Source of the DNA: Pseudomonas baetica
Lineage (GTDB): Bacteria; Pseudomonadota; Gammaproteobacteria; Pseudomonadales; Pseudomonadaceae
Length of the DNA: 64,000 nucleotides
Direction: 5' to 3'
Assembly (NCBI RefSeq): GCF_002813455.1
Contig: NZ_PHHE01000001.1
Location: 6,355,001 to 6,419,000, forward strand
Shown here piece after piece: positions 56,115 through 64,000 of this stretch (its first letter is position 1; each line of letters starts with the position of its first letter). The position numbers and the translations under genes were made by a program. The notes beneath the pieces were generated by a model that saw nothing but the letters and a program-made list of their open reading frames with translations, ran no database searches and had not been told where the DNA came from.

Positions 56115-56915
56115 ATGTTGCTGGCAAGTCTGTTTGGCGTAGTGATGGGGCTGGTTCTCGGGCTGACCGGGGCCGGCGGCGGGATTCTCGCGGTACCGGC
56201 GCTGGTGCTCGGGCTCGGCTGGACGATGACCCAGGCGGCGCCGGTGGCGTTGTTTGCCGTCGGCAGTGCGGCGGCGGTCGGCGCTATCGATGGCTTGCGT
56301 CATGGTCTGGTGCGTTACCGCGCGGCGCTGTTGATTGCCGCACTGGGCGCGGTGTTTTCGCCGCTGGGGATCTACTTCGCGCATCAGTTGCCGGAGAAGA
56401 TCCTGATGATCCTGTTCAGTCTGCTGATGGTCATGGTTGCCTGGCGCATGCTGCGTCGCGAGCGTCAGGAAGCAGGGCCGAGCGATCACGGTCACGGCAG
56501 TTGGGGGCAGAAGAACTGCATGCTCGATGCAGAGACCGGGCGCTTCGACTGGACCGCCAAATGCACCGCGACGCTCGCGGCGTTGGGGGCGGTCACCGGG
56601 GTGGTGTCCGGGTTGCTGGGTGTGGGGGGCGGCTTCCTGATCGTGCCGGCGTTCAAGCAACTGACCGACGTGCAGATGCGCGGCATCGTTGCCACGTCGT
56701 TGATGGTGATCAGCCTGATTTCGGCGATCGGGGTGATCGGCGCGTTTCATGCCGGAGTGCGGATCGACAGCCTTGGTGCGGCGTTCATCGTCGCCAGCAT
56801 CGTGGGGATGATCATCGGTCGCAAGCTTTGTGCGCGGGTGCCGGCGCGGGCGTTGCAGGTGGGGTTTGCCAGCGTGTGTCTGGTGGTGGCGGGGTATATG
56901 TTGTTGCGGGCGTGA
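56115..56915 (+). CDS. TauE/SafE-family sulfite exporter
   Basis: The 266-residue membrane protein has about eight helices and the two internal TauE/SafE repeats: FGVVMGLVLGLTGAGGGILA near the start and VTGVVSGLLGVGGGFLIVPA at about residue 160. A His-rich loop (DHGHGSWGQK) separates the halves. Family members export sulfite or related anions, which fits the end product of SQR plus persulfide dioxygenase. Same operon as the SQR-like gene. Confidence 0.85.
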   Translation: MLLASLFGVVMGLVLGLTGAGGGILAVPALVLGLGWTMTQAAPVALFAVGSAAAVGAIDGLRHGLVRYRAALLIAALGAVFSPLGIYFAHQLPEKILMILFSLLMVMVAWRMLRRERQEAGPSDHGHGSWGQKNCMLDAETGRFDWTAKCTATLAALGAVTGVVSGLLGVGGGFLIVPAFKQLTDVQMRGIVATSLMVISLISAIGVIGAFHAGVRIDSLGAAFIVASIVGMIIGRKLCARVPARALQVGFASVCLVVAGYMLLRA

Positions 56916-56923
56916 GGTAAACC

Positions 56924-56955
56924 TTGTGGTGAGGGAGCCTGCTCCCTCACCACAA
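56924..56955. terminator. Long perfect palindrome between convergent genes
   Basis: TTGTGGTGAGGGAGC-CT-GCTCCCTCACCACAA is a 15-bp perfect stem with a 2-base loop, placed between the convergent exporter and TRAP permease genes. It may act as a bidirectional terminator. Confidence 0.8.
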
Positions 56956-56963
56956 TTACAGCG

Positions 56964-58244
56964 TTACAACACCAAATGCGGCAACCACAGCGAAATCGCC
57001 GGAACGTAGGTCACCAGCATCAACACCAGAAACAGCACGGCATAGAACGGCAGCAGCGCCTTCACCGTGCTTTCGATGCTGACCTTGCCCACCGCCGAAC
57101 CGACAAACAGCACCGCACCTACCGGCGGTGTTATCAGCCCGATCCCCAGGTTGACCAGCATGATCATGCCGAACTGCACCGGATCGACGCCGATGCCGAG
57201 AATCACCGGCATCAGGATCGGCGTGAGGATCAGGATCAGCGGCGCCATGTCCATCACCGTGCCGAGCAACAAGAGCATGACGTTGATGCACATCAGGATC
57301 ACATAACGGTTGTCCGACAGGGTCAGGAACAGCGTGGTGATTTTCGCCGGGATCTGCATCAGGGTCATGATGTAGCCGAAGCTGGCGGCGAAGCCGATCA
57401 GGATCATCACGATCGAAATCGTCCGCACCGTGCGGTGCATCAGTTTCGGCAGTTCGCTCCATTTGTAGTCGCGATAGATGAACATGGTGACGAAGAATGC
57501 CCAGAGCACGGCGATGGCCGCCGACTCGGTTGCAGTAAAGATCCCCGAAAGAATGCCGCCGAGGATGATCACCATCGCCATCAGCCCCCACAACGCTTCG
57601 CCGCAGATCTTCAGGGCCTCACGCAGCGGGATGACTTCGCCTTTGGGGTAGTCGCGTTTGCGCGCGAAGATCAGGCACAACACCATCAGGCACGCGCTCA
57701 TCAGCAGGCCCGGCACCACGCCGGCCATGAACAGCGAGGCGATGGACACCGTACCGCCAGCCGCCAGCGAATAGAGCACCGAGTTGTGGCTCGGCGGCGT
57801 GAGCAACGCCTGCACCGAACCGCTGACGGTCACCGCCGTGGAGAAATCCCGTGGATAGCCTTTGCGCTCCATTTCCGGAATCAGCACCGAACCCACCGAC
57901 GCAGTATCGGCTACGGAGGATCCGGAAATCGCTCCGAAAAACGTCGACGCCATGATGTTGACCAGCGACAAGCCGCCCCGCACGAAACCCACCAGCACAC
58001 CGGCGAACGCCACCAGCCTGCGTGACATGCCGCCTTCGGCCATGATCGCCCCGGCGAGGACGAAGAACGGAATCGCCAGCAACGAGAATTTGTTCACCCC
58101 GCCCGCGACCTGAATCATCAGCGCCTGGAACGGAATGTCGATCCACCAGGCACCGATCAAAGCCGATAGCCCGAGAGCGTAAGCGACCGGCATGCCGATC
58201 AGGATCAGTGCGATAAAACTGCCCAGCAGAATCAATGCGTCCAT
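56964..58244 (-). CDS. TRAP transporter large permease (DctM type)
   Basis: The 426-residue protein has about 12 membrane helices and DctM signatures: the opening DALILLGSFIALILIGMPVAYA, SGSSVADTASVGSVLIPEME and LTPPSHNSVLYSLAAGGTVS. It forms the Na+-coupled uptake channel with the adjacent small permease and binding protein. The operon includes uronate dehydrogenase, so the substrate is probably glucuronate or galacturonate. It overlaps the small permease by one base. Confidence 0.9.
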   Translation of the reverse strand: MDALILLGSFIALILIGMPVAYALGLSALIGAWWIDIPFQALMIQVAGGVNKFSLLAIPFFVLAGAIMAEGGMSRRLVAFAGVLVGFVRGGLSLVNIMASTFFGAISGSSVADTASVGSVLIPEMERKGYPRDFSTAVTVSGSVQALLTPPSHNSVLYSLAAGGTVSIASLFMAGVVPGLLMSACLMVLCLIFARKRDYPKGEVIPLREALKICGEALWGLMAMVIILGGILSGIFTATESAAIAVLWAFFVTMFIYRDYKWSELPKLMHRTVRTISIVMILIGFAASFGYIMTLMQIPAKITTLFLTLSDNRYVILMCINVMLLLLGTVMDMAPLILILTPILMPVILGIGVDPVQFGMIMLVNLGIGLITPPVGAVLFVGSAVGKVSIESTVKALLPFYAVLFLVLMLVTYVPAISLWLPHLVL

Positions 58245-58771
58245 CAGGCAGCCCCTTCGTTTTCTTCAACCAGGTCGAAGCGCACCACGCGACGGTTGCT
58301 CTGGTCACCGAGAATGAGTTTTTCCAACACGAAGACCAGCGTCAGCGCGCCGCCAATCGGGATCGGCATGTAGGTGATGCCCACGCGCAAAGTCGGCAGG
58401 GCGCTCATGAACTGGTTCCAGGTCGACAGGCAGAGCTTGGTGCCCCAGATCGTCATGAACAGGCAGATGGTTGCCATCAGCAGTTGCGAAACAATGCTCA
58501 TGGTTCTACGCATGTTCGGTTGCAAGCGGTCGGTAACCATCGCCACGGCCATGTGCGCGCCGGCACGATAACTGGCAGCGGCGCCGATAAAGGTGAACAC
58601 CATCATCAACAGGATGGCGGTGGGCTCCGGCCAGCTCGAGCCGGTGCCGAGGGCGTAACGGGCAAAAACACCCCAGGGAATAATCAGGGCGATGGCCAGA
58701 ACGGACAGGCCGGCGACCCAGATGCAAGCCATGTAGATCCGGTCATTGATGCGCAACAGCAAATTCTTCAT
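58244..58771 (-). CDS. TRAP transporter small permease (DctQ type)
   Basis: The ATG at 58771 (MKNLLLRINDRIYMACIWVA) follows GGTGGAACCCG and gives 175 residues; the longer frame to 58834 has no ribosome site. Four membrane helices with WPEPTAILLMMVFTFIGAAASYR, the DctQ core. Works with DctM and DctP. Confidence 0.88.
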   Translation of the reverse strand: MKNLLLRINDRIYMACIWVAGLSVLAIALIIPWGVFARYALGTGSSWPEPTAILLMMVFTFIGAAASYRAGAHMAVAMVTDRLQPNMRRTMSIVSQLLMATICLFMTIWGTKLCLSTWNQFMSALPTLRVGITYMPIPIGGALTLVFVLEKLILGDQSNRRVVRFDLVEENEGAA

Positions 58772-58849
58772 CGGGTTCCACCGTAACCGGGCCGCGCGGA
58801 CGTCGAGTGACGCCAGCGCTGCCGGGCCTTTCATTGAGGGCTGGGGGGG

Positions 58850-59821
58850 TTACTGCACGGCTTCGATGCGCTTGATCAGGTCGGCGTAAGGCGCGCCGTA
58901 CTTCTCGCGAACCGAGGCGGTGGCCTCGTAGAAGGGTTTCTTGTCGACGGTGATGAACTCGACGCCGGCGGCCTTGAGTTTTTCTTCACTGCTGGCGGAT
59001 TTCGCATCCCACAGTGCGCGCTCTTCAAGCTGGGCAGCCTTGGCGGCTTTCTTCACCAGCGTCTGCTGGTCGGGGGTGAGTTTTTCCCAAGTGATCTTCG
59101 ACATCACGATCGGCTCGGGCAGGATCAGGTGCCCGGTCAGGCTGTAGAACTTGGCGTTCTGGTAGTGGTTGTGTTCGAGCAGGGTCGGCGGGTTGTTCTC
59201 CGCGCCGTCGATCACCCCGGTTTGCAGGGCGCTGAAGATTTCGCCGGTGTCCATGGCGATGCCGTTGCCGCCCATGGCGTTGATGGTCTCGATGAACATC
59301 GGGTTGCCTTGCACGCGGATCTTCATGCCCTTGAGGTCTTCGAGTTTGCGCACTGGTTTTTTGGTGTAGATGTTGCGCGTACCACCGTCCATCCACGCCA
59401 AGGCCACCAGGCCGAATTCAGAGTTAGTGATCCGGTCGAGAATCGCATCGCCGACTTCGCCATCGATCACCGCGCGCATGTGCGCCTGGTCGCGGAAGAT
59501 GAATGGCATGTTGAATACGTTCACGTCCGGCACCACGGGGCCGACGATACCCAGGCTGACACGGGTCATCTGGATTGCGCCGACCTGTGCCTGTTCAATC
59601 ACCTCTTTTTCCGAGCCGAGCACGCCTCCGGGGAAATACTTGAAGGTGAGATCGCCATTGGTTTCCTTGGTCAGGGCTTTGCCCATGCTTTGCTCGGCAA
59701 CCACCGTCGGATAACCCGCGGGATGGATGTCGGCGAATTTGATTTCCAGCGCCTGAGCGGCACTGCTGAGGGTCAACGCGAGGGGCAAAGCGGCGGCGAG
59801 CAACGTGCGTTTGAAGTCCAT
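58850..59821 (-). CDS. TRAP transporter substrate-binding protein (DctP type)
   Basis: The 323-residue periplasmic protein has a signal peptide (MDFKRTLLAAALPLALTLSS, cleavage after AQA). DctP features follow: ALEIKFADIHPAGYPTVVAE, KYFPGGVLGSEKEVIEQAQ and the carboxylate-binding Arg region KGMKIRVQGNPMFIETINAM. In the operon context it should bind a hexuronate. Confidence 0.9.
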   Translation of the reverse strand: MDFKRTLLAAALPLALTLSSAAQALEIKFADIHPAGYPTVVAEQSMGKALTKETNGDLTFKYFPGGVLGSEKEVIEQAQVGAIQMTRVSLGIVGPVVPDVNVFNMPFIFRDQAHMRAVIDGEVGDAILDRITNSEFGLVALAWMDGGTRNIYTKKPVRKLEDLKGMKIRVQGNPMFIETINAMGGNGIAMDTGEIFSALQTGVIDGAENNPPTLLEHNHYQNAKFYSLTGHLILPEPIVMSKITWEKLTPDQQTLVKKAAKAAQLEERALWDAKSASSEEKLKAAGVEFITVDKKPFYEATASVREKYGAPYADLIKRIEAVQ

Positions 59822-59881
59822 GGGGGTGTCTCCAGTCTTGTTATTGTTGTGTTCAAGGCACAGCGATGTAGCAGAGGCGGG

Positions 59882-60781
59882 TTAAAGCAAATCATCGAAA
59901 AGCGGTTCCGGCATACCTTTGACCCCGGTGTTCAAAGCGAACACGCCGCCGGCCAGGGACTGCGGATCGTGGTCATCGCCGGGTCGAATCGAGGCGACGA
60001 ACAGGGTGTCCATTGCACTGCCGCCGAAGGCGCACATGGTCGGTTTTTTCACCGGCACCGCCAGTGAGTAATCGAGACGTCCGTCGGGGGTGAAGCGGTG
60101 GATGAGACCGGCATCGTTGGCGCAGATCCAGTAGCAACCGTCGGCATCCACGGCGGCGCCGTCAGGGCGACCGCTGTAGTGATTCATGTCGACGAATATG
60201 CGGCGGTTCGACGGCGTGCCGCTGGCGGTGTCGTAGTCGAACGCCCAGATCAGTTGCACGTTGGGGTGCGAGTCGGACAGGTACATCGTCTTGCCGTCGG
60301 GACTGAAGCCCAGGCCGTTGGGCACGATGAAACCATCGAGTTGCGCTTCAATCGCACCCGACTGCCCCGCGCTGTAGCGATAGAGCCGACCTTCGGGCGC
60401 ATTCAGGCCCATGTTCAGCACCATGCTGCCGGCCCAGAACCGGCCCTGACGGTCGCAGCGGCCATCGTTGAGGCGCATGTCGTCGCGACTGTGCTCAACC
60501 GGTGCGAGCCGTTCGGTATCGAGGCTGCCATCGTTGTGCGGATGCAGATGGTAGAAACCGCTTTCCATGCCGGCGATCCAGCCACCACGGCTGTGGCGGG
60601 CAATGCAGGCGAGCATCTCGGGAGCTTTCCAGGCGTGGACATGGCCGCTGTCGGCGCTCCAGCGTTGCAGGCCGCCATTGGGAATATCCACCCAATACAG
60701 GGCGTTTTCCTGGGCGACCCAGACCGGGCTCTCACCGACCGCGTTGCGGGCGTCGACGATCAATTCGGCTTGCATACTCAT
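59882..60781 (-). CDS. SMP-30/gluconolactonase-family lactonase
   Basis: The 299-residue protein has the six-bladed SMP-30 pattern: ARNAVGESPVWVAQENALYWVD (metal Glu), RLNDGRCDRQGRFWAGSM (metal Asn/Asp) and PNGLGFSPDGKTMYLSDS. It probably opens the aldarolactone made by uronate dehydrogenase. It lies 45 bases after udh and 60 before dctP. Confidence 0.87.
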   Translation of the reverse strand: MSMQAELIVDARNAVGESPVWVAQENALYWVDIPNGGLQRWSADSGHVHAWKAPEMLACIARHSRGGWIAGMESGFYHLHPHNDGSLDTERLAPVEHSRDDMRLNDGRCDRQGRFWAGSMVLNMGLNAPEGRLYRYSAGQSGAIEAQLDGFIVPNGLGFSPDGKTMYLSDSHPNVQLIWAFDYDTASGTPSNRRIFVDMNHYSGRPDGAAVDADGCYWICANDAGLIHRFTPDGRLDYSLAVPVKKPTMCAFGGSAMDTLFVASIRPGDDHDPQSLAGGVFALNTGVKGMPEPLFDDLL

Positions 60782-60826
60782 TCCCTTGGTTTTTATTGGA
60801 GGGGGATCAAGTGGACAACGCTGGGC

Positions 60827-61651
60827 TCAGTCGCCGAACGGACCGGCCGCGACGAACGCGCCGCCCTGATAGATCCGCGCCGGGTCATCCGCCGCTGGCA
60901 TCGGCTGCGCTTCGACCTTGTCGCGGAACACTTCGGAACTGTCTTTGGCTTCGAAACCCAGGTGGCAGGCCAAGCGGTTGTCCCACCACACATCCTTGTT
61001 GTCGGACATGCCATACACCACGGTGTGGCCGACGTTCGGGGTATAAAGCGAGTGTTCGAGCAGTTGGGTGAGGTCGTCGAAGCTCAGCCAGGTGTGCATC
61101 ATTCGGCGGTTCTGCGGTTCGGGAAACGAGGAGCCGATGCGGATGCTGACGGTCTCGATGCCGTAGCGATCGAAATAGAAACTGGCCATGTCTTCGCCGT
61201 AGGACTTGGACAAACCGTAGTAACCGTCGGGGCGGCGGGCGGAGCTGGCGTCGAGTTGTTCGTCCTGCTTGTAGAAACCGATGACGTGATTGGAACTGGC
61301 GAAGATCACCCGTTTCACACCATGCCGCCGTGCTGCCTCATAAATGTGGAAGACGCCGCAGATGTTGGCGCCGAGGATTTCTTCGAACGGCCTTTCAACG
61401 GACACTCCGCCGAAATGCAGGATGGCATCGACGCCTTCGACCAGTTGATGCACGGCATGCTTGTCGGCGAGGTCGCAGACGACGATTTCTTCGCGATCAT
61501 CGATGGCCGGGGTGAGGGCGGCGATGTCTGAAAGACGCAGCACATTGGCGTAGGGGCGCAGGCGTTCGCGCAGCACTTTGCCCAGGCCACCGGCGGCACC
61601 GGTAAGCAGCAGCCGATTAAACGGCGCGCGGGGGGTAGAGGTAGACGTCAT
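60827..61651 (-). CDS. udh: Uronate dehydrogenase
   Basis: The 274-residue short-chain dehydrogenase has the NAD motif LLLTGAAGGLGKVLRERL, the catalytic YGLSK, and the family-specific HFGGVSVERPFEEILGANI and ETVSIRIGSSFPEPQNRRM. The length and pattern match Pseudomonas Udh, which oxidises glucuronate or galacturonate to the aldarolactone with NAD+. First gene of the udh-lactonase-TRAP unit. The promoter region on the minus strand contains a TTGTCGTAT motif shared with the OprD promoter. Confidence 0.9.
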   Translation of the reverse strand: MTSTSTPRAPFNRLLLTGAAGGLGKVLRERLRPYANVLRLSDIAALTPAIDDREEIVVCDLADKHAVHQLVEGVDAILHFGGVSVERPFEEILGANICGVFHIYEAARRHGVKRVIFASSNHVIGFYKQDEQLDASSARRPDGYYGLSKSYGEDMASFYFDRYGIETVSIRIGSSFPEPQNRRMMHTWLSFDDLTQLLEHSLYTPNVGHTVVYGMSDNKDVWWDNRLACHLGFEAKDSSEVFRDKVEAQPMPAADDPARIYQGGAFVAAGPFGD

Positions 61652-61691
61652 GGCAATCCCTTACACGTATTGTTTTTAGGGTTGTTGTAGG

Positions 61692-61702
61692 TTGTCGTAT
61701 GA
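61692..61702. promoter_or_regulatory. Candidate operator upstream of udh
   Basis: TTGTCGTATGA lies 40 bp before the udh start and matches eight bases of the perfect palindrome CGTTGT-CGT-ACAACG at 63596. A shared GntR-type uronate regulator is plausible. Confidence 0.5.
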
Positions 61703-61825
61703 CTGCGCTGAAGTATCGGTAGGGTTTCCGGATATTGTCAACGCGACTTTTGGTGTAAATGACGGAAGGGGCTCATTCACTTTTCAATCACCACGAACTC
61801 CTTCGTCGCAATGCAATCTCCTTGT

Positions 61826-62241
61826 GGGAGCGAGCCTGCTCGCGAAAGCGCTGTGTCAATTAACATCAATGTTGAATTTGCCGCTGCCATCGCTGGCTTG
61901 CCAGCGATGAGGCCGGTCCAGGCAACTCTTGCATCGACTGACACGCCGCCTTCGCGAGCAGGCTCGCTCCCACAGGTATCAGCGTTGTTTTCAATTACCG
62001 CATTCACCACAAAATCCTGTGGGAGCTGGCTTGCCAGCGATGAGGCCGATCCAGGCAACTCTTGCATCGACTGACGCGCCGCCTTCGCGAGCAGGCTCGC
62101 TCCCACAGGTATCAGCGTTGTTTTCAATTACCGCATTCACCACAAAATCCTGTGGGAGCTGGCTTGCCAGCGATGAGGCTGATCCAGGCATCTCTTGCAT
62201 CGACTGACACGCCGCCTTCGCGAGCAGGCTCGCTCCCACAG
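61826..62241. repeat. Tandem array of 133-bp REP units
   Basis: CCAGCGATGA recurs at 61901, 62034 and 62167, exactly 133 bp apart. Each unit contains one TGTGGGAGCTGGCTTGCCAG-type REP, a spacer, one inverted GCGAGCAGGCTCGCTCCCAC-type REP, and the same TATCAGCGTTGTTTTCAATT linker. The first unit differs at its left edge (CTTGTGGGAGCGAGC REP at 61826). It fills the gap between udh and the porin gene. Confidence 0.93.
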
Positions 62242-62258
62242 GGTAAAGAGAGATCTGC

Positions 62259-63554
62259 TTACAACAACGAAATCGGATAGCTGATAAAGATCCGGTTCTC
62301 ATCGAATTCGTTGGTGCTGAAGTCCCGGCGAATCGTTGCATTGCGCCATTTCACATTGAGGTTTTTCAACGGCCCACTTTGTACGGTGTAGGCCAGCTCG
62401 GATTCGCGGCCCCATTCCTTGCCATCGGTGATGGTTGCGGTGTGGACGTTATCGCCGCTGATGTAGCGGTTCATCATCGTCAGTCCGGGGATGCCGAGGG
62501 CGACGAAGTTGTAGTCATGACGCACCTGCCAGGAGCGCTCCTTGGCGTTGTCATAACTGGCGTTGTAGCTGTCGTTGGCCAGGGTGCCGCCGCTGGTGCC
62601 GTTGACCCGCATCCACGCGTCGTCACCGCCGAGTTTCTGCAGGCCGACATAAAAGGTGTTGCCGCCGTACCTGGCCGAGAGCATGGCAAACGCGGTCTTG
62701 TTGTCGAGGTCGCCGGCATGGGCGCTGCCGTCTTCCTTGCCGGTGAAGAAACCGAGGTTGGCGCCCAGGGTCCAGTCGCCCAGCGGTTGACTATGGCTGA
62801 GGTTGAAGTACTGCTGCTGGTAGATGTCAGTGAGTTCGGCGTACCACACGCCGACCATCGTGCGCTTGTCGTTGAAGGTGTATTCGCCGCCGCCGAAGTT
62901 GAAACGATCCGAGGTAAACGCACCGCGGCCGTTCATCGACATGTCTTCCATGCTCGCGTCGTTGCGCGGGCTATTACCGCGGAACTGGCCGCCATAGAGG
63001 CTCAGGCCGTTGATCTCGGTGGAGGTAATCTGCCCGCCGCGAAAAGTCTGGGGCAGGGAGCGACCATCGTCCGAGCGCAGAATCGGCAGCACCGGCATCC
63101 ATTCGCCGACTTTCAATTCTGTCTTGGACACTTTGGCTTTCAGCGCCACACCCATGCGTCCGAAATTGTCAGCCGGCCGCCCGTCATCGTGGATCGGCAG
63201 CAATTGCGTGCCACCGGTGCCTTTGCCGCCATCGAGCTTCTGCGAGTACAGCCCCAGGATGTCCAGGCCGAAGCCGACGGTGCCTTGGGTGAAACCCGAC
63301 TTGGCGTCGAGAATAAAGCTTTGCGTCCACTCTTCGGCTTTGCCTTGCGGGTAGGCGGGATTGACGAAGTTGCGGTTGAAGTACGCATTGCGCAGATTCA
63401 GCGTGGCTTTGCTGTCTTCGAGAAAGCCTTCGGCATCGGCGCTCATCGGCAAGGCGAGGACAAGGCTGCTGCAGCCGATCAGGCTTAGGGTGGAACGCGG
63501 GCGGGTGATTGAGAAACGGGAATGGCGGACAAAATTGCAGACGAATGTGCTCAC
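62259..63554 (-). CDS. OprD-family outer membrane porin
   Basis: A GTG at 63554 follows GGGAGCGCTACA. The 431-residue product has a signal peptide (cleavage after SADA), then GFLEDSKATLNLRNAYFNRN, the OprD family start, and alternating beta strands to the end (ENRIFISYPISLL). OprD-type channels admit specific small acids or amino acids. Next to udh and the TRAP genes, and sharing a promoter motif with them, it probably admits uronates across the outer membrane. Confidence 0.88.
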   Translation of the reverse strand: MSTFVCNFVRHSRFSITRPRSTLSLIGCSSLVLALPMSADAEGFLEDSKATLNLRNAYFNRNFVNPAYPQGKAEEWTQSFILDAKSGFTQGTVGFGLDILGLYSQKLDGGKGTGGTQLLPIHDDGRPADNFGRMGVALKAKVSKTELKVGEWMPVLPILRSDDGRSLPQTFRGGQITSTEINGLSLYGGQFRGNSPRNDASMEDMSMNGRGAFTSDRFNFGGGEYTFNDKRTMVGVWYAELTDIYQQQYFNLSHSQPLGDWTLGANLGFFTGKEDGSAHAGDLDNKTAFAMLSARYGGNTFYVGLQKLGGDDAWMRVNGTSGGTLANDSYNASYDNAKERSWQVRHDYNFVALGIPGLTMMNRYISGDNVHTATITDGKEWGRESELAYTVQSGPLKNLNVKWRNATIRRDFSTNEFDENRIFISYPISLL

Positions 63555-63595
63555 TGTAGCGCTCCCTTATTGTTCTTGTTTTTATTAGTGTTGTG

Positions 63596-63610
63596 CGTTG
63601 TCGTACAACG
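63596..63610. promoter_or_regulatory. Palindromic operator upstream of porin
   Basis: CGTTGT-CGT-ACAACG, 42 bp before the porin start. The related TTGTCGTAT occurs before udh. GntR/FadR-type regulators of uronate genes bind sites of this form. Confidence 0.6.
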
Positions 63611-63722
63611 TTGGGGGCGATATTTACGGAGCTTTCGGGGAATGTCAACTGGAAGTTATACGATGACTTTGCGGGCCTCGGCAGCCCTCATCAAGGCGTG
63701 AAGGGGGCTGCTTTCGGCGCAA

Positions 63723-64000
63723 TCAGTTGTTGTAGAGCGCTTCGCTGTTGTCGATCAGCGGGTTTTTCTCGGTCAGTACGATTTGCGCAATTTTATCCTT
63801 GCGCATAAAGCTGACTTTCGGGTGCGACTGTGCATAACGGATGAACCGCTCCATCGCCTCAGCCATCGCCGGCGTGCCGCCGATGCGGTCGTGCAGACTC
63901 ACCGACATCATCCGCCGCTTGTTTGCACCTTCGGCGTAGAGGCGATCAAATTCCAGCACCAGTTGCTGGTAGAACTGGTCGGCGGAGAAATGCCGGCCTT
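63723..64000 (-). CDS. C-terminal part of a polysaccharide deacetylase-like protein
   Basis: The frame is open to the window edge; the 5' end lies outside. The visible 91 residues (KAGHFSADQFYQQLVLEFDR ... SVSLHDRIGGTPAMAEAMER) match the end of PuuE/allantoinase-like polysaccharide deacetylases, which hydrolyse amide bonds. The HDRIGG segment carries a conserved His. The remaining domain cannot be judged from this window. Confidence 0.7.
   Translation of the reverse strand, partial: GRHFSADQFYQQLVLEFDRLYAEGANKRRMMSVSLHDRIGGTPAMAEAMERFIRYAQSHPKVSFMRKDKIAQIVLTEKNPLIDNSEALYNN

Noticed and set aside
61826..62241. Possible CRISPR array
   Set aside because: Repeat period is 133 bp, the 'spacers' are identical rather than unique, and units are REP pairs; no cas genes.
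61692..62280. Several open frames inside the tandem REP array
   Set aside because: They are translations of the palindromic repeats (SEPARE..., GAGLPAM...) seen wherever REPs occur.

Overview
The window is bacterial and almost certainly from a Pseudomonas of the fluorescens group. Supporting signs are GC-rich host genes, hcnABC hydrogen cyanide synthase genes with the RsmA/E-type leader, the bkdR-bkdA1A2B-lpdV operon, an OprD-type porin, and many Pseudomonas REP palindromes (GTGGGAGCGAGCCTGCTCGCGAA type) between genes. No rRNA, tRNA or CRISPR array was seen.

Left host segment (1-14.5 kb): the end of a membrane protein gene, a 24-residue membrane peptide, a small membrane protein, hcnABC, a KefB/KefC-type K+/H+ antiporter, a LysR regulator, a periplasmic binding protein with a citrate/tricarballylate-type MFS carrier, an M48 protease with LemA, an RcnB-like periplasmic protein and a PAS-GGDEF diguanylate cyclase.

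Central element (about 14,686-40,450, 25.8 kb): an AT-richer integrated element splits a 112-codon FKBP-type prolyl isomerase gene. The two halves rejoin in frame at a shared CAA. The left end encodes a large serine recombinase. The cargo looks phage-derived but is incomplete: a baseplate hub-like protein, a tail assembly chaperone-like protein, an HK97 gp10-like protein, a Dit-like protein, a tape-measure protein and a Gp138-type spike. I see no capsid, portal, terminase, tail tube, sheath or lysis gene. It also carries four short zinc-ribbon proteins at or near the heads of transcription units, a row of translationally coupled micro-genes, a ParA ATPase divergent from a helix-turn-helix protein, a 1.2 kb repeat-rich non-coding region, a small resolvase, and a pair of look-alike membrane-anchored winged-helix proteins. 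Two insertion sequences have damaged it: an IS5-family copy splits the tape-measure gene in frame, and an IS3-family copy truncates an abortive-infection-like gene and the end of its neighbour. The element is therefore probably a decayed relative of a functional type, possibly a tail-carrying satellite or phage-plasmid remnant.

Right host segment (40.6-64 kb): a P450 with a divergent ArsR-type regulator, a small low-GC islet of two unknown genes, a DNA-repair pair (radical SAM protein plus TIGR03915-type protein) with a LexA-like box, ilvE, the branched-chain keto acid dehydrogenase operon with BkdR, a sulfide/persulfide detoxification cluster (MBL hydrolase, BigR-like regulator, SQR-like flavoprotein, TauE exporter), and a uronate oxidation operon (uronate dehydrogenase, lactonase, TRAP transporter) next to an OprD porin. 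Between the porin and udh lies a tandem array of 133-bp REP units. The window ends inside a polysaccharide deacetylase-like gene.
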